Origin: Trichoplax sp. H2
Lineage: Eukaryota > Placozoa > Uniplacotomia > Trichoplacea
Length of the DNA: 64,000 nucleotides
Assembly: GCA_003344405.1 (NCBI GenBank)
Contig: NOWV01000015.1
Coordinates: 248,001 to 312,000, forward strand
Reading direction: 5' to 3'
Shown here: piece after piece, positions 59,801 through 64,000 of the stretch
Layout of the letters: every line of letters starts with the position of its first letter
How positions within the stretch are numbered: position 1 is the first letter of the stretch
Position numbers and translations under genes: made by a program
The notes under the pieces: model-generated
The model's input: the letters and a program-made list of their open reading frames with translations, nothing else
Told to the model about the DNA's origin: nothing
Database searches by the model: none

Positions 59801-62298
59801 ATATTTGAAAAATTGTTCTAAAAAATTTGAATTGATTGTCTTTGCTTATATACGTGCATACTTCTTAATTTCTTCTTCTTCTTTTTTGCCTATCAGCGCT
59901 CCTTCTCGTAAGATAGTAGCGGCGTTTAGTTTTACAGGAATCGCATTCTCCTAATTTTAACGTAATATAAACCCGCGTATAAACGATTCCTTACGGATTA
60001 ACAATATTATTTGTCTGAAATTAACTTAGAACGAATAAGAGCCCGTACTCCACTCAGATATACTAACCGTAATTTCGGCAGTTCGCCTATTATATTTCCT
60101 GTTGAAATTCAACCTACAAGAATTTGAATTTTTATCAAAAATTAAGAGCTATGGATCCTTTATGTTATAACAACGGCGAAAAGTTATTTAATAGATGGTA
60201 TCACATGGAAAATATGTTATTTCTAGATATACACTCGTACATCCTAGCTATAAAGCTATATAAAAAACTAGTACTAACATCAAAAATAGCTTACTGTGAT
60301 TCTTCCTGCAGTTGCAATTCTTGCATTTTTTTCTGTAAATATAAGAAACAATAGTAAGAGTTAAGTTACAATTATTGTATATCATAACCAAGTAGTAAAG
60401 AAGCAAAATTAGAAATTTATACACAGTATTACCTTGAATTTAGTTGATTTAGTTGTATCACTACACTTTGGCTTTGTCTTATTAATTTTCTTAAGACTTT
60501 CCTAATTCAGAAGATATTTGTGAATTAAAATTTATCGAACTGTAAATTAGATCGATAAGAAAAGCGTTAAATTGCTAACTTTAAATCGATCATTACCTCT
60601 GATTTCTTCTTATTTTCAGTTTTAATCTGACTCAGTTGGTTCTGGACCGAAGGCGGTTTATATGTACTGGCAGGCACTGATTTATGCTTCGGCATAACTG
60701 GAATCTGAAAGTAAGAATTCAACTATAATGAGCGCATATTTTATCAAACGTAAATAAGAAAAAGTAGTCCCATATTTTTCTTTGTTATCATAGCATTAAT
60801 ATAGGGTGTAAATGTAAATAAGGCAGATAAATTACCTTCTCAGGAGACATTATCACTTTTGGCCTTGGTTTGGTAATCTGAAATGGCTTTGATTCTGTAA
60901 TTTAAAGTTTTATCAGATAATGCTATCTACCACATTTTAGTAGTATAAAAAGTGTTCATAACCAAACCTGTAGGAGGCTTCTTAGCTTGCTTAGGGATTT
61001 CCACCTTTTCAATTCTACTTTTCAACTTCTTTATAATTTCTCGAACTTTTGGAAGGCGCCTAATGAAATAACAGTTGAGATCAATTTAGTTTTTATCCAT
61101 TGTAGATGAATTTAAATTTCATGCATTAGAAATCGTAAGCAAATTCATACAATTAATTTATATCCCAAGTCTTACTTTAGCATTGGAGCAACCAGTTCTT
61201 CCTGAACATAGTCTGGATCGTAAGTTTTACTCCACTATAGGAAAAATACATTCATTCAATTTTAGCTAGCTGATATAGCACTACAGGTTATCAGCGGCAT
61301 TAGAGGAAGAATACAAGTAATCGTCCGACTACTATTTAGGCTAGATTACTATTAAAAATTTTGGCTAGCATAATATTTGCTTATAGTGGTAGTTATTTAG
61401 AAATTGAACTCATACGGAATAAATACCTCATCACATAGCCAAGTATTGATATAAGTTTCGTTGAATAAATAAGTTAGAAACTGAAGCAAATAAAAAGAAA
61501 TCAAGATTAGCCTGTTTAACGAAGAGTGTTGAAAGGAAAATCATTAAATGGAATTACTTTCATCATCTTGTATGGATCTTGTGACATGACCAACTTTGAA
61601 TAAGTGCTTATACCGATTTCATTCATTCTGAAGCACGCAATATAACATAACGCTAGATAGCAATTATTAGAAAATGATACGAAAAGTTTAGTAGAGTCTA
61701 ATCTCATAAAGAATAGTATAAAATGAAACACATGATCGCACGTTCTGCTACTACCTTTGAACAAGTTTTGATAAGCTCTTAGACATGTTTTGCCCTCTTT
61801 TAAGTAAAAGCGATCAATCGTTACCTATACAAAACATAAATGATATTTAATCGGCATTACTTGGTCCTATGATAAGCTTTAAACTTATTCATAGCAGAAT
61901 GATCAAGTGAAATTGGAGTTTTCGATACTTAAATCTCTCAATTTTAATGATTAAACCTACATCTAATATTCTTCTATGCCTGACACAACCAGAAAATACT
62001 TCTATAACGAAAATCTTGTCCACTTCGGCTAGTTCCTGTAGCAAATTGATAGAGTCAGAGCAGAAATAACACTTTATAGATGTATTGTATCATATTCTTG
62101 ATGAAAGTCCGACATCAAACTATTTAACACCAAGGAGACAGATCGCCATTATCCCCATTTAACGAATTTTTACTATCATCAGCAACTTACCGTATGTTCA
62201 TCAAAATAATTAGTAGCATGCTCATCAACTCCTTCCAATCCAGGATTAAATGTGTCCAAAATATCGACTGTGTATTCCAAAAGAATCTTATGATTCAT
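56885..62298 (-). CDS. CFAP99-like ciliary coiled-coil protein, 25 exons, 643 aa
   Basis: Exons in transcript order: 62298-62191, 62035-61961, 61824-61755, 61652-61558, 61480-61427, 61234-61176, 61059-60968, 60894-60836, 60704-60597, 60332-60295, 60113-60068, 59950-59862, 59745-59676, 59446-59402, 59329-59240, 59154-59096, 58951-58869, 58753-58701, 58581-58501, 58049-57990, 57906-57823, 57700-57621, 57395-57304, 57192-57101, 57034-56885. All introns are GT-AG (66-451 nt) and every phase fits, giving 1932 nt. An in-frame TGA precedes the ATG. The protein has a helical N-terminal domain (about 1-150; VFSGCVRHRRILD, SQDPYKMMK), a Pro/Lys-rich linker (KPFQITKPRPK), a conserved block near PVKLNAATILREGAL and FLEWQ, then a long coiled coil containing IELIQQIKAMESVPIIRTK and MSIAELRERL. 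These motifs match what I know of cilia- and flagella-associated protein 99, a component of motile axonemes. The family name rests on recall and was not checked by search. Confidence 0.78.
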
Positions 62299-64000
62299 AA
62301 TTACTTGAAATCAAAGTATACCGGTTGGTTTTCAATGTCGTTGGTGAATTCTTTTAGAGGAATGAACGCTTATTTTATGAATGCTTTAAATCATAAGAAT
62401 AAATAAAATCAGCAATGATATGTTCTACTATGATTTTCAAAGCCGATTTTATCCAAAAAGGTAGAAAATATGTTGATGCGTAAATCAAGTTATGGATGGC
62501 AGACTTTCAAACAAGCTAACAGCTACTATATTTGTTTGAGGCAGTTATATAATTTGTTTAGGCGCTTTAACACCAGCCAATCGGTTGTAGCATCAATTAA
62601 ATGTATAGTAAACTCTTATAATATACGAAAGTATGTTTTGAAGGCAGGCTATTCACTTTTATATTCATTGGTCTACATATCACGTCACAATCATTCGGCT
62701 AAGACTTGAGTAATGGTCTAATGACGAAACGTTATTACCATAGCAACCATAATAACAAAATTGGCCATCAATTCTTCATCTATATTTTGTATGGCTTCTA
62801 CTAAAAATAATAACCTAATTTACATAGCAGGCTGTAGCCTTCATAGCCAACTAGACTTGCACTCAATTTACTAAAACATCATACGAAATAGTCTATGAAT
62901 CAAATTTATAGCTGGCTGATTATGGAAGCCCCACGAGCAAAGCGAGGCAGCAAACGTGAAATTAATATGCTATTAATTCCTCGCTTTATTTATTATGAAC
63001 ATGGCACACACCACTAGTGACAAAGTAGTCTACACACGCCAATCCTTGCGGAGAACGCCACTTACTAACTTAAAGAGGCGAGATTAGCTATATCACCAAA
63101 TAATTCAGTTTCAACGACCGAAAACTATGGTATAATTATAGCGTCACAGATGATGTAGACGAGATAGTCAGAGCTTCACTATCATTTATTACTGAAGGAA
63201 TCTTGGCACCCAAGATTATGGTCTTTACAATTAAATATCAATTGAAAAACTAGTTGACTATCCAACCGACTAACTAACTAAAAAGGAATCTTCAGGCACC
63301 AGCCTTATATAGTCTCGTCAGAAACTCCTGGTTAACAGAACAGAATAATTTAAGCTCCGCTAGGCAGTGAAACTATCCAGTATCTTCCAATAGCAATAGG
63401 CTGGAGCAATAAATATGGAAAATACTCAGGAAATTTTTATTCTATCCTAATTAATCTTCCACAGACAAGCATTATTTTGCAAGTCTGAGCGTATTTTTAG
63501 TATCCATGTACGCTTGCTATTGAGTAGTTTGAGTACGAACAGGTTATTTGGTGTTATGCGATTACTGATTATTGCATCAAAAGTTAAAGTCTGAAAGTAA
63601 AATCGCGTCTTGTTAAACTAATCTTGCGCAAATAAGCATCATTTAGCTAGCTTAATTACCGGTATATTTTTAGTATCCATGAATGCTCATCATTTAAATA
63701 GTTTGGGTAAGAATAGCTAATTACCTCAGTTCTATCAACACCAATTATGGTAAATTCGGTATGAAACCTTTAATATATGTAAGCGTTAGACTCAACTGCT
63801 GTATAGTAGTATTATATCAATATCGATCTAGCTCTAAATCAGCATAGAATATAGTCAGCTTTTGTACTTCTACGACTGTTTATTAAGCAAGCTTTTCAAA
63901 ACATTCTATCAAATCGGATAACACATAATTTTAATTTCAAGGCCAAAGTACAAAGAGCTCATGAATATTAAACTTATATTCGGTCATACTTATCCAGTGA
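62299..64000. other. 5' flank of the CFAP99-like gene and unresolved DNA
   Basis: The first part should contain the promoter of the minus-strand CFAP99-like gene. Frames of 70 and 79 codons on + (62194-62406, overlapping exon 1, and 62470-62709) lack recognisable motifs. Around 63000-63350 the base composition and a minus-strand TATATAAGGC box recall the LTRs elsewhere, but no ends with a target duplication were found. Confidence 0.4.

Noticed and set aside
62470-62709. 79-codon frame on + upstream of the CFAP99-like gene
   Set aside because: No recognisable motif and no support from splice signals. Probably chance.

Overview
The window looks like nuclear DNA from an early-branching animal, most plausibly a placozoan such as Trichoplax (inference). 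The grounds are an AT-rich sequence, a ciliary gene split into 25 small exons by short GT-AG introns, a 7TM receptor with no intron in its body, a cluster of long intronless tetratricopeptide-repeat (TPR) genes, and LTR-type insertions with exact 5-bp target duplications. No bacterial operon structure, CRISPR array or recognisable RNA gene was found. Two runs of 20 Ns mark assembly gaps.

Layout. 1-10.3 kb is gene-poor and rich in LTR-like elements. At 4.17-6.43 kb the assembly appears to hold both alleles of one locus, with and without a solo LTR. 10.3-42.1 kb is a family cluster of kinesin-light-chain-like 42-residue TPR proteins. Four are intact: 558 aa on +, and 1428, 723 and 741 aa on -. 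Three are decayed: 13.98-17.0, 29.97-31.47 and 40.79-42.1 kb. The last two are truncated copies of their intact neighbours. A nested pair of solo LTRs lies at 19.6-20.6 kb. 42.1-50.3 kb carries diverged minisatellites, a duplicated block and a second copy of the first LTR family. 52.5-53.5 kb encodes an atypical rhodopsin-class receptor. 54.2-55.6 kb holds another solo LTR and a decayed LTR carrying a long hairpin. 56.9-62.3 kb is a complete 25-exon minus-strand gene for a CFAP99-like ciliary coiled-coil protein, assembled here exon by exon with all intron phases consistent over 643 codons. 62.3-64 kb shows nothing convincing.

The TPR proteins share one architecture: a short N-terminal helical segment, then 9 to 30 tandem 42-residue units with no visible effector domain. 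Two begin with an MGxxxS N-myristoylation-type motif. The mix of intact and broken paralogues points to birth-and-death evolution, and their function cannot be read from sequence. The CFAP99-like protein belongs to motile cilia. The receptor is probably membrane signalling. No functional link between the TPR cluster and the other two genes is visible.
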